DNA of 12,404 nt from positions 1 to 12,404 of the forward strand of contig JAGADT010000165.1 of assembly GCA_017613475.1 (NCBI GenBank), read 5' to 3'. A program made the translations under genes and the position numbers. Of this stretch, positions 5,708 to 12,404 are shown piece after piece; the stretch's first letter is position 1, and every line of letters starts with the position of its first letter. The stretch comes from Desulfovibrionaceae bacterium. Lineage in GTDB: Bacteria > Desulfobacterota > Desulfovibrionia > Desulfovibrionales > Desulfovibrionaceae. The notes under the pieces are model-generated. The model had not been told where the DNA came from and searched no databases. It was given only the letters and a program-made list of their open reading frames with translations.

Positions 5708-6934
5708 CTATAGAATGCCCAAATGCTGGCAGAGCTGCGCCATTATGGCAAAGGCAATCAAATAGAGCGGGCCAAGCGCCATGGCAACTTTTATCCAGGG
5801 CAAGCCAAGGGCAATGCGGCATCCAACAAAGCAGCAGCCTGCAAACCAAACAGCTCCGACAAGCGGGCCTATGACTGGAACTACATAGAGAATCAATGGC
5901 GCTGAACTATACGCGATAACCCTCAGCACAACAGCGAAATCGGCTTTCTCCGGCTGGACAAGCCGCAGCATCAGGAAAAAGAGGGCAGAATACACATACA
6001 GCTCAACGGGGAGAATGAAAACCTTTAACAAAATCGTCAAAGAAATGGAAAGCGTTGTCGCCGTTGAATTCCACAGGGCCTGAACATTCGGATCCGTCAT
6101 GGCAGGGAATATTTTTACCCGAATCCAAACAAGCTGGGCTATCGTCTGGATCATGCCCAAAATGACATAGAATATGGCAGGACGGGTTACTTTGCCCCGG
6201 CATTTGGACACGGCAAGGAAAAAAGCCACAGGATGGAACATAACCCTCAGCAAGGTTTGATAGAACCCGTTCAGGTTGCCGTATTTCCGCGGCTTCTCCC
6301 ACGGAACGTCAGCCTCCAGCGATTCCGCGTTTGATGCCCCACGCAGACGCGGCGTTACAGAGGCTTTATAGCCGCCATCTTCCCCAGACTCCTCCTCGCC
6401 GGCAGCGCCGGGGACAGATCCTGCATTACCGCCCTCATCTTCCGTTTCCTGCAAAGATTCCGCCGCCTGCCCGTCCGCATCGCCTTCTTCCTGCCTGGCA
6501 GGAATTGTTTCCGCAGGCTCCGGATCAGACGGGTTCACAATGGCGCCTGGAGGCAGGGGATCATCGCCAGGTTCTGCACGCAGCAACCCGCGGCCCTGCC
6601 TGGCGGACTTAGCTTCGCTCTCAGGCTGCTGCCCTTCCCCTCCTGCGGAAGCGTCCTCCACAGGCTGCGCATGAGCCAGGGAATCAGCAGGCGATTCCGC
6701 CCCTGTTTCAACAGGAACCCCTGCCGCCCCCTGCCCTAACCCATCGTTCTCTTCCTGGTGCAGCCCTGCTGCAGGCACGGGGTCTCCAGAGGCAGGCTCG
6801 TCCTGCCACTGGGACGCATTGCGGAACTGAAAACGCGTTTTGCAGCGGGGACAGGTAGCCATGACCGCCGTCTGGGGAATCGATGAAAGGGGTATTTCCC
6901 GCTCAAAATGACAGTTAGGACAACGGATAATCAC
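5708..6934 (-). CDS. Zinc-ribbon (MJ0042-type) and YIP1 domain membrane protein
   Basis: A 408-residue protein with three parts. Residues 1-40 are an MJ0042-type zinc ribbon with Cys5, Cys8, Cys28 and Cys31 as the two CxxC knuckles. Residues about 41-215 are a low-complexity linker rich in Glu, Gly, Ala, Pro and Asp, probably disordered. Residues about 225-408 form a YIP1-like domain with around five hydrophobic segments (near 232-244, 252-272, 293-325, 335-377 and 383-403), so it sits in the inner membrane with the ribbon probably cytoplasmic. The start is a GTG with GAGG 7 bases upstream, which places the first Cys at residue 5 as usual for this ribbon. Function is unknown; the ribbon suggests a protein or nucleic-acid contact. 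It is separated by 142 bases from the ABC gene upstream and by 379 from the porin downstream. Confidence 0.8.
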   Translation of the reverse strand: MIIRCPNCHFEREIPLSSIPQTAVMATCPRCKTRFQFRNASQWQDEPASGDPVPAAGLHQEENDGLGQGAAGVPVETGAESPADSLAHAQPVEDASAGGEGQQPESEAKSARQGRGLLRAEPGDDPLPPGAIVNPSDPEPAETIPARQEEGDADGQAAESLQETEDEGGNAGSVPGAAGEEESGEDGGYKASVTPRLRGASNAESLEADVPWEKPRKYGNLNGFYQTLLRVMFHPVAFFLAVSKCRGKVTRPAIFYVILGMIQTIAQLVWIRVKIFPAMTDPNVQALWNSTATTLSISLTILLKVFILPVELYVYSALFFLMLRLVQPEKADFAVVLRVIAYSSAPLILYVVPVIGPLVGAVWFAGCCFVGCRIALGLPWIKVAMALGPLYLIAFAIMAQLCQHLGIL

Positions 6935-7076
6935 GATGCAACCTCTGTAGGCAAAGGATGAAAAAATGTCTCTCCAAGCCGCTGAAACACGTTATACATT
7001 ATGCAGAAAACGATAAAAAAATATGGAACGGCCTCTCAGGTGCCTGCGCAGCATCAGGAAGACCAGGCTATAGCCT

Positions 7077-8057
7077 TTACCCATCCGCATACAGCCAGCA
7101 GGAGACTTCCCGCCCCTCCGTATGGATGGACGGAGGCCGTTGTGCGCAGCGCGCACTTGCCCGGGGACAGCGGGGCGCAAAAAGGCATCCTTCCGGACGA
7201 TTCCCAGGCTGCGGCACAGCGCCAGGTATGGTATCAAGCTGCTCCTTGCCCAGGTGCTCAAGCGTTGGCATGGAGCGCATCAGACCCTGCGTATAGGGAT
7301 GAAGGGGCTTGCCCAAAAGGGCGCCAGCCGGTGCCTTCTCCACCATGCAGCCCGCATACATCACGCCCACGGTATCAGCCATTGCAGCCACAACGCCCAG
7401 ATCATGCGTAATAAGCAGCAGCCCTGTTCCCATCGTGGTGCCGAGGTCACGCAAAAGGGAAAGGATTTGCCCCTGCATGGTCACATCCAGCGCGGTCGTT
7501 GGCTCATCAGCCAATATCAGGCGGGGCCCGCAGGCCATGGCCATGGCAATCATCACCCGCTGCCGCAGCCCGCCGGAAAGCTGGCAGGGGTAATCCTCGA
7601 CCCTGCGCTCGGGTGAGGGAATGCCAACCATGCGGAAGAGCTCCGTGGTTCTGGCCATTGCCTCACGGCGGGACAAGCCCAAATGCCATTCCAGCACTTC
7701 CGATACCTGCAGGCCTACGCGGAGGACAGGATTCAGCGAAGTCATCGGCTCCTGAAAAACCATGCCGATGCGCCGCCCCCGCACGCGGGATAATTCCCGT
7801 TCAGGACAGCCGACGAGATTTTTTCCCTCAAACAAGATCTCGCCGGACACGCGGGCGACCGGCGGGACAAGCCCCATGACCGCAAGGGCCGTCATGCTCT
7901 TCCCGCAGCCGGATTCACCGACGAGGCAAAACGTTTCCCCGGGGCGCAGCGCAAAGGAAACGCCGCTCACAGCCTCAAAACGCGGCCCGGAATGAGGCTC
8001 CAGGATCACGGAAAGCTGCCTGACCTCCAGCAATGGCGCGGCTGCCCCTTGAGACAT
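7077..8057 (-). CDS. Oligopeptide/dipeptide ABC transporter ATP-binding protein (OppD/DppD type)
   Basis: A 326-residue ATPase that would power peptide (or nickel) import from the cytoplasmic face of the inner membrane. Visible motifs are Walker A GESGCGKS (47-54), Q-loop Gln102, signature LSGGL (160-164), Walker B LILADEP (180-186) and H-loop His218. The C-terminal extension typical of OppD/DppD carries CLFAPRCPRASARC and a further Cys at 320. These four cysteines match the ones reported to bind a metal cluster in DppD-type proteins. The usual partners (permeases, binding protein, second ATPase) are absent here, so the gene is an orphan. Its ATG is 3 bases past the hom stop codon and has only a weak ribosome site, suggesting translational coupling to hom. 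The exact substrate cannot be stated. Confidence 0.9.
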   Translation of the reverse strand: MSQGAAAPLLEVRQLSVILEPHSGPRFEAVSGVSFALRPGETFCLVGESGCGKSMTALAVMGLVPPVARVSGEILFEGKNLVGCPERELSRVRGRRIGMVFQEPMTSLNPVLRVGLQVSEVLEWHLGLSRREAMARTTELFRMVGIPSPERRVEDYPCQLSGGLRQRVMIAMAMACGPRLILADEPTTALDVTMQGQILSLLRDLGTTMGTGLLLITHDLGVVAAMADTVGVMYAGCMVEKAPAGALLGKPLHPYTQGLMRSMPTLEHLGKEQLDTIPGAVPQPGNRPEGCLFAPRCPRASARCAQRPPSIHTEGREVSCWLYADG

Positions 8058-8060
8058 GAG

Positions 8061-9353
8061 TTAATCCAGCACCCTGTAGGCTACAATGGGTGCGCAGAGA
8101 AAGTCCATGGTGGATATTTCTTTCAATGCCGCCTGCACGTCACTCACCCGCCCCTCATGAAGCATCAGCACCAGCGGGACGCCGGAAGTCCTGGCCCCGC
8201 GCTGGAAAGCCTGGGCAATGCTGATGCCGTGGCTAGCAAGAACGCCCGTAAGGATGTGCAGCACGCCAGGCTGGTCTTTAACCATAAAGCGCACATAGTA
8301 GGGGCTGACCGGCATATCCTCCGGAAGGATATTGGCTTCCGGCAGGACCTGCTCAATAAAACCTGAATTGAAAGGCGTGGTGCCGCGGGCGGCGGCAACA
8401 ATATCGCCCAGCACGGCGCTGGCGGTGGGAAGCGCCCCCGCGCCAAGCCCGTGCAGGAAAAGGGAGCCTACGGCGTTGCCCTCTATACGCACAGCGTTAT
8501 ACGCTCCGCCAACCCGCGCCAGCAGGTAGGTGTGGCGCACCAGCACAGGGTACACGCCGGCCTCAAGCCCCTGCTCCGTCATGCGGGCCTGGCCCAAAAG
8601 CTTTACCCTGTAGCCAAATTCCCGCGCGTACTCGATATCCATGCTGTCAAGGCCGCGAATGCCCTGGATGGGCATGCGGGCAAAGGGATATTCCACGCCA
8701 AAGGCCAAACGGATAAGCAAAACAAGCTTGTGGGCCGTATCAAAGCCATCGATATCAAGGGTGGGATCAGCCTCCGCATAGCCCTTTTCCTGGGCCTCGC
8801 CAAGCGCCGTGGAAAAATCCGCCCCCTTGCTGCTCATTTCGGAAAGGATAAAATTGCTGGTGCCGTTAAGGATGCCTTCGATGGAATGGATCGCATTCCC
8901 CGCCAGGCTGTCTTTCAGCACCTGAATCACGGGGATGCCACCAGCAACGCTGGCTTCATACAGCAGGCGCAGACCGCTGCGCCCGGCCAAGGCAAAAAGC
9001 CCTCTGCCAGCTTCTGCCAGCAGCGCCTTATTGGCAGTGACCACGTGCTTGCCGTGCTCCAGCGCAGACTGAATGAAGCTGCGCGCCGGCTCAATGCCGC
9101 CCATGAGCTCTATGGCGATATCTATTTCAGGATCATCGGTAATTTCAGACAGCGAAGTGGTAAGGCGGGTCTGCGGGGGGAGCTGCACGCTTCGCGCGCG
9201 TGAAGGATCACGGACAACAACCGTTTTGAGAACAAAGGAACAACCGGAACGAGCCTCCAGCTCCTTGCGGTTTTCCTGCAGCAACTGCACTAATCCACCG
9301 CCGACCGTGCCAAAACCGGCAAGACCCAGCGTAACTGTACGAAGAGACGACAT
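8061..9353 (-). CDS. hom: Homoserine dehydrogenase
   Basis: A 430-residue NAD(P)-dependent enzyme that reduces aspartate semialdehyde to homoserine, the branch step to threonine and methionine. The Rossmann fold carries GFGTVGGG at 13-20. The catalytic domain has TANKALL around Lys109, NGTSNFIL (163-170) and GYAEADPTLDIDGFDTAHKL (191-210). Glu194, Asp205 and Lys209 there correspond to the known catalytic residues. A C-terminal ACT domain (about 355-430, with KDQPGVLHILTGVLASHGI) is the usual site of threonine feedback. I start at the ATG at 9353: GGGGAG lies 5 bases upstream and a promoter immediately before it. The frame is open for 89 more codons, but that part overlaps recD2 and the promoter. 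It is the standalone form, not fused to aspartate kinase. The ABC ATPase gene follows after 3 bases. Confidence 0.95.
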   Translation of the reverse strand: MSSLRTVTLGLAGFGTVGGGLVQLLQENRKELEARSGCSFVLKTVVVRDPSRARSVQLPPQTRLTTSLSEITDDPEIDIAIELMGGIEPARSFIQSALEHGKHVVTANKALLAEAGRGLFALAGRSGLRLLYEASVAGGIPVIQVLKDSLAGNAIHSIEGILNGTSNFILSEMSSKGADFSTALGEAQEKGYAEADPTLDIDGFDTAHKLVLLIRLAFGVEYPFARMPIQGIRGLDSMDIEYAREFGYRVKLLGQARMTEQGLEAGVYPVLVRHTYLLARVGGAYNAVRIEGNAVGSLFLHGLGAGALPTASAVLGDIVAAARGTTPFNSGFIEQVLPEANILPEDMPVSPYYVRFMVKDQPGVLHILTGVLASHGISIAQAFQRGARTSGVPLVLMLHEGRVSDVQAALKEISTMDFLCAPIVAYRVLD

Positions 9354-9399
9354 ATGCACTCCCCTTGGGAAATTTGAAAATAAAATACTAACGTTTTTT

Positions 9400-9428
9400 T
9401 TCATAGCCTGATACCGCCCCCATGTAAA
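9400..9428 (-). promoter_or_regulatory. Promoter of hom
   Basis: The minus strand has -35 TTTACA at 9428-9423, a 17-base spacer and -10 TATGAA at 9405-9400. The predicted start near 9393 gives a leader of about 40 bases to the hom ATG. The -10 overlaps an upstream in-frame ATG, which argues against the longer hom start. Confidence 0.6.
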
Positions 9429-9507
9429 GGCGCAAAACCTTATCACGTTGCCTGCAACGCTGCGCCATGCCTGCCTGCTGAAGCCCAAAAATCCAGGGGC
9501 GGACGGC

Positions 9508-9536
9508 TTGTGCTTCCGTGCTGCGCGGAGTACACT
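9508..9536 (+). promoter_or_regulatory. Possible promoter of recD2
   Basis: TTGTGC at 9508-9513 is followed after 17 bases by TACACT at 9531-9536. If used, transcription would begin at or very near the recD2 ATG (9543), giving a leaderless or near-leaderless mRNA. Both boxes are imperfect. An additional promoter further upstream in the 189-base divergent gap is not excluded. Confidence 0.35.
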
Positions 9537-9542
9537 GCATGA

Positions 9543-11759
9543 ATGAAACAAGCTACCCTTATTCCTAAAGACGATGACATTATCGATCTGCGCGGCACGG
9601 TTGAGCGGATTGTCTTTCATAATGACGAAAACGGCTATACGGTGTTTCGCTTCCGCCCTGAGTCACAAAAAGATGATGAGATGATCACCGCTGTTGGCTA
9701 CATGGCCTCACCGCAGGGAGGCATGATGCTCCACCTGCGTGGCAAATGGGTCAACAACCCCCGCTTTGGGCGCCAGTTTCAAATGACTTTTTCTGAAGAA
9801 ACGCGGCCTTCCAGCCTGGAAGGCATCACCCTCTACCTTTCCTCCGGCCTGATAAAAGGCATTGGCAAGACATTAGCTGCGCGCATTGTTGAAAAGTTCG
9901 GAAAAAAAACCCTGGATGTCCTGGACCAGGAACCTGAACGCCTGCTCGATGTGAAGGGCGTAAGCCCCAAAAAGCTCGAGACAATCGTCCAATGCTGGAA
10001 CGAGCACATGGGCATCCGTGAATTGATGCTCTTTCTCCAGCCACACGGCATTGGCGCGGCCTATGCCCTGCGCATTTACCGCCATTACCATGAGCAGGCC
10101 CTGGCGACGGTGAGGGAAAATCCCTACCGCCTGGCCATGGATATTTCGGGCATCGGCTTCCTTACGGCTGACGCCCTGGCCGCAAAGCTGGGCTTTGCGC
10201 AGGACTCCCCCCTGCGCGCCCAGGCCGGCACCCTGTACACGCTGCTCCGCATGGTGGATGAAGGGCATGTGTACTGCCCGCAGGATATCCTTATCCAGCA
10301 TGCCAGCGAACAGCTGCACATTGACCCTGCCCTTGTTTCAGACGCCCTGAAGCTGCTTGAAGATGAACAGCGCGTGGTCCTTGAAGATTTTGGCGACCAT
10401 ACAGGCGTATACCTCTCCCGCTTCCACCACTATGAATCAAAAATCGCCTTCTACCTGCGGCGCATTATGGCCTCGCCAAAGTCCATACGTTTTCCAGACA
10501 GCAAAAAAGCCGTCAAGCAAGCCGTAAAAAACCTGGAAATAGAGCTTGCCCCGGAACAAATGGACGCCGTGCGCACAGCGGCGGATTCAAAGCTGATGGT
10601 CCTGACAGGCGGGCCTGGAACGGGAAAAACCACGATCATCAAGGCCATCATCAACCTTTTTGCTGAGCACAAGGCAAAAATCCTTCTTGCCGCGCCTACG
10701 GGGCGCGCTGCCAAACGCATGTCTGAAGCCTGCGGCAGGGAGGCCAAAACCATACACCGCCTCCTTGAATACCGCCCCCAGGAAGATGGCTTTGGGCGCA
10801 ATGAAGACAATCCCCTTGCCTGCAGCCTGCTTGTGGTGGATGAAGCCTCCATGATGGACACCATGCTGGCCTACCACCTGCTGAAAGCCGCCCCCTTAGG
10901 CGCCACCATCATCTTTGTGGGCGATATCCACCAGCTGCCCTCCGTAGGGCCAGGCAACGTGCTTGGAGACTTCATCTCCTCCGGCGCCATACCCGTTGTT
11001 GAGCTGGTGGAAGTGTTCCGCCAGGCAGCCTCCAGCGACATCGTGTGCAACGCGCACCTCATCAACAAGGGTGAAATGCCGGCCCTGGAATCTTCCCCCT
11101 CCAGGCTTTCGGACTTCTACTTCATCCGCCAGAACGATCCTGAGCAGGTGGCCGACATCATCGTAGACCTTGTCCGCAGCCATATTCCGCGGCGTTTTGG
11201 CTTTAACCCCGTGGAGGACATCCAGGTGCTGACGCCCATGCACAAGGGCGTGGCCGGCTCTGAAAACCTGAACCTCCGCCTGCAGCAGGCCCTGAACCCC
11301 AGCGGGCCAGGCTTAAAGCGGGGAGAAAGGGTTTACCGCTGCAACGACAAGGTCATGCAGATCCGCAATAATTATGAAAAGGATGTTTTTAACGGCGACA
11401 TAGGGCATATTATCCTCGCCGACCTTGAAGAAAAGCGCATAACGGTGCGCTATGACGAGCGGACCGTCTGCTACGAAAGCGATGAGCTGGATGAAATTGT
11501 CCCGGCCTACGCCATTTCCATCCATAAGTCCCAGGGGTCAGAATACCCGGCCGTCGTCATCCCGCTCCTGACGCAGCACTATATCCTGCTGCAGCGCAAC
11601 CTTGTCTATACAGGCATTACGCGGGGGAAAAAGCTGGTTGTGCTGGTGGGCGAAAACAAGGCGCTCAGCATGGCCATCCGCAACAACAAAACCCAAAAGC
11701 GCTACACCAGGCTTGCTGAACGGCTGCGGAAGCCTGCCGGGATTTCTGATCTTGTGTAA
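9543..11759 (+). CDS. recD2: RecD2-type ATP-dependent DNA helicase (SF1B)
   Basis: A 738-residue 5'-3' DNA helicase acting in DNA repair. It is the standalone RecD2 type, with an N-terminal extension instead of RecBC partners. The N-terminal domain has the LRGTVERIVFHNDENGYTV strand (16-34), then helix-hairpin-helix repeats around 98-120, 132-150 and 167-185. Helicase motifs follow: Walker A GGPGTGKT (356-363), motif II VDEAS (432-436), motif III GDIHQLPSVGPG (460-471), VFRQ (491-494), SIHKSQGSEYP (659-669) and YTGITRGK (689-696). All look intact and length is normal. The frame is closed just upstream (TGA at 9540), so the ATG at 9543 is the first possible start. It lacks a well-spaced ribosome site. 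The gene is divergent from hom and ends before a bidirectional terminator. Confidence 0.94.
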   Translation: MKQATLIPKDDDIIDLRGTVERIVFHNDENGYTVFRFRPESQKDDEMITAVGYMASPQGGMMLHLRGKWVNNPRFGRQFQMTFSEETRPSSLEGITLYLSSGLIKGIGKTLAARIVEKFGKKTLDVLDQEPERLLDVKGVSPKKLETIVQCWNEHMGIRELMLFLQPHGIGAAYALRIYRHYHEQALATVRENPYRLAMDISGIGFLTADALAAKLGFAQDSPLRAQAGTLYTLLRMVDEGHVYCPQDILIQHASEQLHIDPALVSDALKLLEDEQRVVLEDFGDHTGVYLSRFHHYESKIAFYLRRIMASPKSIRFPDSKKAVKQAVKNLEIELAPEQMDAVRTAADSKLMVLTGGPGTGKTTIIKAIINLFAEHKAKILLAAPTGRAAKRMSEACGREAKTIHRLLEYRPQEDGFGRNEDNPLACSLLVVDEASMMDTMLAYHLLKAAPLGATIIFVGDIHQLPSVGPGNVLGDFISSGAIPVVELVEVFRQAASSDIVCNAHLINKGEMPALESSPSRLSDFYFIRQNDPEQVADIIVDLVRSHIPRRFGFNPVEDIQVLTPMHKGVAGSENLNLRLQQALNPSGPGLKRGERVYRCNDKVMQIRNNYEKDVFNGDIGHIILADLEEKRITVRYDERTVCYESDELDEIVPAYAISIHKSQGSEYPAVVIPLLTQHYILLQRNLVYTGITRGKKLVVLVGENKALSMAIRNNKTQKRYTRLAERLRKPAGISDLV

Positions 11760-11807
11760 AAAAGGCACCTTCCTGGCCCGCATGGGCATGGCATGGACAG
11801 GCGGAAC

Positions 11808-11850
11808 AAAAAAAGCTCTGCGCCTTCAGGCACAGAGCTTATTTTGCTTT
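11808..11850. terminator. Bidirectional terminator between recD2 and the CoA ligase gene
   Basis: AAGCTCTG at 11813-11820 pairs with CAGAGCTT at 11833-11840, and the stem continues with GCC-TTCA-GGC inside. An A-run precedes the stem (T-tract for minus-strand transcripts). TTATTTTGCTTTT follows it (T-tract for recD2). The position between two convergent genes fits shared use. Confidence 0.9.
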
Positions 11851-11867
11851 TCAGAATCAAGCAGGAC

Positions 11868-12404
11868 TTACTTGCTCTCGCGCAGGTCAAGCACGCGCTT
11901 GGCCTTGCCCTCCGACTGCGGGAGGGTATTGCTCTGCACAAGCTCCACGCGGGGCGTAATCAAAATTTCATCGAACAATGCGCCGGCAATGCGTTCCTTC
12001 AGGTTGGTGAGATGCCGCATGTCTTCAACAAAGGCTTCTTCGCGGACTTCCACCTTCACGCGCATGGTGTCTTTAAGACCGTCGCGTTCAAGCACAATCA
12101 GGTAGTTTTTCCCGACTTCCTTAAAGCCCATCAGCACGCCTTCGACCTGCATGGGGTAAATATTCACGCCTTTGACAATAATCATGTCGTCCGCGCGGCC
12201 AACAATGCGGTCAATGCGGCGGTGCGTGCGGCCACAGGCGCACTGGCCGGGGATGATGTGCGTTAAATCGCGGGTGCGGTAACGCAGGATGGGCATGCCG
12301 CGGCGGCAAAGCGTGGTGAGCACAAGCTCGCCCTGCTCGCCATCAGGCACGCGCTCGCCCGTTTCGGGGTCCACCACTTCCATAAGGTACGCGTCTTCCC
12401 AAAT
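11868..12404 (-). CDS. Phenylacetate-CoA ligase family protein (C-terminal part, cut by window edge)
   Basis: The last 178 residues of an AMP-forming acyl-CoA synthetase related to PaaK, which activates phenylacetate or a similar aryl acid to its CoA thioester. The frame remains open to the right edge and begins IWEDAYL, typical of the middle of the family; the annotated-looking Met at 12383 is internal. Motifs in order are PETGE...GEQGELVLT, the RYRTRD block (residues 41-46 here), CACGR (55-59, a Cys pair seen in this family), GRADDMIIVKGVNIYP (69-84) and a C-terminal EGKAKR with the likely catalytic Lys near 167. The family is about 430 residues, so roughly 60% is missing. In Desulfovibrio relatives such ligases often sit near indolepyruvate oxidoreductase genes, which cannot be checked here. 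It ends at the shared terminator. Confidence 0.9.
   Translation of the reverse strand: MWEDAYLMEVVDPETGERVPDGEQGELVLTTLCRRGMPILRYRTRDLTHIIPGQCACGRTHRRIDRIVGRADDMIIVKGVNIYPMQVEGVLMGFKEVGKNYLIVLERDGLKDTMRVKVEVREEAFVEDMRHLTNLKERIAGALFDEILITPRVELVQSNTLPQSEGKAKRVLDLRESK

Noticed and set aside
7066..7075. Palindrome GGCTATAGCC just after the ABC ATPase gene as operator or terminator
   Set aside because: It is only 10 bp with no T-tract and no clear promoter next to it. Chance occurrence is likely.
9354..9620. 89-codon N-terminal extension of hom
   Set aside because: It overlaps the recD2 start and the predicted hom promoter, and does not look like homoserine dehydrogenase. The ATG at 9353 has a strong ribosome site and directly precedes the Rossmann fold.

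Overview
The window looks like chromosomal DNA of a Desulfovibrionaceae-type sulfate- or sulfite-reducing bacterium (Desulfovibrio, Bilophila or Mailhella relatives). Three things suggest this: two tandem porins of the kind annotated as 'outer membrane homotrimeric porin' in that group, a moderately GC-rich composition, and a 16S 5' end that fits the clade. The assignment is by recognition, not by database search. The content is housekeeping. I see no phage, IS, CRISPR array, tRNA or toxin-antitoxin module.

Layout from left to right: (1) The first 13 bases are the 5' end of a 16S rRNA gene on the minus strand. Its leader follows, with a hairpin and a boxA-like site, and two strong tandem rRNA promoters lie at about 127-155 and 254-282. 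(2) A small YkvA/DUF1232 membrane-associated protein (377-760, minus) lies just downstream of an M20-family metallopeptidase (795-2054, minus), probably as one operon. The peptidase has a His where the family has its general-base Glu. (3) Two paralogous porins follow (2212-3678 and 3898-5328, both minus). Each has its own intrinsic terminator and promoter signals, and the second has a long leader containing inverted repeats. (4) At 5708-6934 (minus) is a fusion of an MJ0042-type zinc ribbon, a long acidic disordered linker and a YIP1 membrane domain. (5) A homoserine dehydrogenase (8061-9353, minus) is followed after 3 bases by an orphan OppD/DppD-type peptide-ABC ATPase (7077-8057, minus). 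(6) Divergent from hom is a RecD2-type SF1B helicase (9543-11759, plus). (7) Convergent with recD2, across a bidirectional terminator at 11808-11850, is the C-terminal part of a phenylacetate-CoA ligase family enzyme (11868 to the window edge, minus).

Most genes are read leftward, co-oriented with the rRNA operon. Functional links between neighbours are weak. The clear couplings are hom with the ABC ATPase, the peptidase with the DUF1232 gene, and the porin pair. The best leads for a second look are the altered active site of the M20 enzyme, the zinc-ribbon/YIP1 fusion, the orphan ATPase translated from the tail of hom, and the apparently leaderless recD2 start with an overlapping 9-codon ORF. 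I did not find a convincing undescribed multi-gene system.
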